DNA from: Ferdinandcohnia sp047238305
GTDB taxonomy: Bacteria > Bacillota > Bacilli > Bacillales > Bacillaceae_L
Direction: 5' to 3'
DNA length: 64,000 nucleotides
Assembly: GCF_047238305.1 (NCBI RefSeq)
Contig: NZ_JBDFMO010000001.1
Span: forward strand, 682,001-746,000
The notes beneath the pieces were generated by a model. The model saw only the letters and a program-made list of their open reading frames with translations. It ran no database searches and had not been told where the DNA came from. Positions 62,509-64,000 of the stretch are shown here, piece after piece (position 1 is the first letter of the stretch; the number at the start of each line of letters is the position of its first letter). Both the position numbers and the translations under genes were made by a program.

Positions 62509-62844
62509 CTAATATCTCCTTGGCCATTTATCAGGGTCATTTTTCCGTTCTAATGTGATGAATTTTTGAACAGTAGCATAACTTAACCCAACCGATTCAG
62601 CGATTTCCTTTAGTGGATCTCCGCTAATAAACATTTGGTGGATTTTAGCTTCAGCCACATTGTTCAATATTTTAGTTCTGCCTTTCTTACACTTCATTTC
62701 CTTAATGGTTGCAAAATCAGTACCATTAGGCTTTTCTGTAGGCACAATTGGATGTTTAGCAATATAAGCTAGGCGCTCTTCCTCAGTCATATACCAAACG
62801 TGTACTTTCCCCAATTTCCACCCCTCCTTATACAACTTGATCAA
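62509..62844 (-). CDS. HTH protein (111 aa)
   Basis: MFISGDPLKEIAESVGLSYA is a helix-turn-helix of resolvase/transposase type near residue 70, preceded by a W-rich N-terminus. The end (KNDPDKWPRRY) repeats in its neighbour (KLAPSKWPSRR), so the two are likely related. The start overlaps the next gene by 17 bases. Confidence 0.65.
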   Translation of the reverse strand: MIKLYKEGWKLGKVHVWYMTEEERLAYIAKHPIVPTEKPNGTDFATIKEMKCKKGRTKILNNVAEAKIHQMFISGDPLKEIAESVGLSYATVQKFITLERKNDPDKWPRRY

Positions 62845-62965
62845 TCAAATCCTGATAAACCCTACGGTAAAATGCTGATAAAACATAATGCTTTCGGTTG
62901 TCATAAATTTCAATCAAACAAGCTACTTTCATAATTTCATTGAGCAATGATTTACGCTTGTCCAC
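62828..62965 (-). CDS. 45-residue phage protein
   Basis: GTG start behind GGTAGGTGACAAA. The peptide (MDKRKSLLNEIMKVACLIEI) is helical and basic. It is in line with the other small early genes. Confidence 0.5.
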   Translation of the reverse strand: MDKRKSLLNEIMKVACLIEIYDNRKHYVLSAFYRRVYQDLIDQVV

Positions 62966-63000
62966 TTTGTCACCTACCTTTCTATGTATCTAGGAAATTA

Positions 63001-63105
63001 CTAGTTCCACCAACTGCCAAAAGCGAAAACTAACATCAAAGTCGCAAACATTACCATGCCTAAAACTGGATAAACCTTTCCAAGCGACTTGTCGATTTCT
63101 TTCAC
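63001..63105 (-). CDS. 34-residue phage membrane peptide
   Basis: The GTG follows AGGAGGTG. One hydrophobic segment (VLGMVMFATLMLVFAFGSWW). An ATG 30 bases upstream is in frame but would overlap the ribosome site. Confidence 0.55.
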   Translation of the reverse strand: MKEIDKSLGKVYPVLGMVMFATLMLVFAFGSWWN

Positions 63106-63201
63106 TATGTTCACCTCCTTAAAGTTATTCATTAAATCGTTCCTCAAATTTCGCCAAGTGGTTAAAAAGAAATGAGGTAATTAACCTCCAATTTGTTCGA
63201 A

Positions 63202-63294
63202 CTACGATGTAATATCACTTATGCACTTTAGCACTATTAATAACGCCCAAATACCAAATACCCATCGTTCGAACGTATTTAAATATTTTAACAA
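63202..63294 (-). CDS. 30-residue membrane peptide (weak)
   Basis: TTG start eight bases after AGGAGTG; MLKYLNTFERWVFGIWALLI then a short end. Only the ribosome site and the hydrophobic pattern support it. Confidence 0.35.
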   Translation of the reverse strand: MLKYLNTFERWVFGIWALLIVLKCISDITS

Positions 63295-63322
63295 GCTACA
63301 TTCACTCCTTCGTATTTTCTTT

Positions 63323-63562
63323 CTAATACCAAGTACCATTTGCTGAATAATGCCACCAGTCGCCATTATCATAGTGGACATTTAAACAATTTTCTTTTAT
63401 GTTTTTTTCAACCTTTACAATATTGGAGAGTGTATATTTCTTTCTCTTCTCTAAACCCATGCTACGATTGTGAGCTGCATAAACTTTCAAGAGTAACAAA
63501 TACTCATTTACGTTTAAGTGTTTGGCTACTGGAAACTTTTCCTGTGCCACTTTTCTCACCAT
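63323..63562 (-). CDS. Phage protein of unknown function (79 aa)
   Basis: Starts MVRKVAQEKFPVAKHLNVNE and ends YDNGDWWHYSANGTWY. It follows the excisionase-like gene by four bases. No family recognised. Confidence 0.55.
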   Translation of the reverse strand: MVRKVAQEKFPVAKHLNVNEYLLLLKVYAAHNRSMGLEKRKKYTLSNIVKVEKNIKENCLNVHYDNGDWWHYSANGTWY

Positions 63563-63565
63563 CCT

Positions 63566-63772
63566 TTAAGATACTTTTTGCATTTCAATCCATTTCATTA
63601 AATCCTCTCTTAGCACACGTTTTGAAATCCCAATCTCAATGCATGGAATTCCCCCGTTTGCAGGGGACAACTTTAATAGTTCATACACACGTCTACGTGA
63701 TATATGAAGATAACTTGCGATATGAGAGGCAGTCATAATCTCCGGGTATTCTTCCAACGTTTTTTCCTTCAT
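63566..63772 (-). CDS. Helix-turn-helix/excisionase-like protein (68 aa)
   Basis: MTASHIASYLHISRRRVYEL is a MerR-like/excisionase HTH, followed by a wing and DLMKWIEMQKV. In early phage operons such proteins are Xis or Cox regulators. A GGGTG site lies upstream. Confidence 0.68.
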   Translation of the reverse strand: MKEKTLEEYPEIMTASHIASYLHISRRRVYELLKLSPANGGIPCIEIGISKRVLREDLMKWIEMQKVS

Positions 63773-63795
63773 TCGTTACACCCTTTCCTGTTTTA

Positions 63796-64000
63796 TTAAC
63801 CTGCTGATTTAATGAGTTCGAACAACGATTTGGGAATTATTTCTTTAGCTGCAGCTAATCTAAATTGGTTTACATCTATTTCAAGAATTTCAGCCAAGGC
63901 TATGTTTATCTCGTCTCTAGCCGGTGGAAGTTTTCCATTCTGAAGCTTGCTGAGGACTGATTTATCCAAACAGATATCTTTTTTGGCTAGACGGAAGGAT
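63796..64000 (-). CDS. XRE/Cro-type regulator, C-terminal part (runs off the right edge)
   Basis: 68 residues are visible: RLAKKDICLDKSVLSKLQNG is the recognition part of a helix-turn-helix, then a helix bundle. The N-terminus lies beyond the window. It is probably a Cro-like repressor or antirepressor at the head of the early operon. The integrase and main repressor should be further right. Confidence 0.65.
   Translation of the reverse strand, partial: SFRLAKKDICLDKSVLSKLQNGKLPPARDEINIALAEILEIDVNQFRLAAAKEIIPKSLFELIKSAG

Noticed and set aside
1..64000. tRNA genes, rRNA and CRISPR arrays
   Set aside because: No cloverleaf with CCA-type end, no rRNA signature and no regular repeat-spacer array was noticed on reading both strands.

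Overview
The window looks like a piece of a low-GC Bacillaceae chromosome (Bacillus sensu lato). It is AT-rich with strong GGAGG-type ribosome sites. It carries a sorbitol cluster in the B. subtilis gut order, Zur-type boxes, a zinc-sparing ribosomal protein pair and a Siphoviridae-type prophage. No tRNA, rRNA or CRISPR array was seen.

Layout. (1) 1-7.6 kb is a zinc-starvation block: an FAD oxidoreductase (partial), a CECG-type permease, two COG0523 GTPases, a ZnuA-like lipoprotein, a MoaB-like protein, dCTP deaminase, and the alternative ribosomal proteins L31 and S14. Four Zur-like palindromes lie in its promoters. Three genes carry single-base lesions: frameshifts in the permease and in rpmE2, and a missing start codon in znuA. 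(2) 7.7-9.1 kb is a junk zone with a groEL-3'-end-like repeat, an integrase stub and decayed small membrane genes. (3) 9.3-18.2 kb is a metal or siderophore uptake locus: ECF S and T subunits, a double ECF ATPase read through into a YbtP/IrtA-like ABC transporter, a second ABC half-transporter, an AraC regulator, a 2Fe-2S ferredoxin and a DtxR-type repressor. A decayed copy of the araC-end/dtxR unit is also present. No siderophore synthesis genes are in view. (4) 18.8-25.6 kb is the sorbitol system: the GutR activator, divergent from gutB (dehydrogenase), gutP (symporter) and fruC (fructokinase). (5) 25.9 kb to beyond the right edge is a prophage, almost all on the minus strand. From right to left it has: regulators and many small proteins, a replication/recombination module, a late regulator, HNH-TerS-TerL-portal-protease-capsid, connectors, tail (with a textbook -1 frameshift in the tail chaperones), tape measure, Dit, spike, Tal, lysis genes, a plus-strand lipoprotein operon, and at the left end a compact conjugation-like module (RHH-like protein, VirB2-like pilin, zinc-finger protein, M23 peptidase with membrane anchor, VirD4/HerA-like ATPase).

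Four related repeats at about 0.65, 7.77, 18.65 and 25.86 kb separate these blocks. Three share the exact bases that encode the end of GroEL (Gly-Gly-Met-Met-stop), and the copies become more decayed from right to left. The simplest reading is serial insertion of elements at the 3' end of groEL, which would lie to the right of the window. In B. subtilis (from memory) a prophage-like element also lies between groEL and gutR, which supports this synteny.

The most interesting unexplained items are the prophage-borne transfer-like module with its four tandem 11-bp repeats, the groEL repeat stack, and the cluster of single-base lesions in the zinc block.
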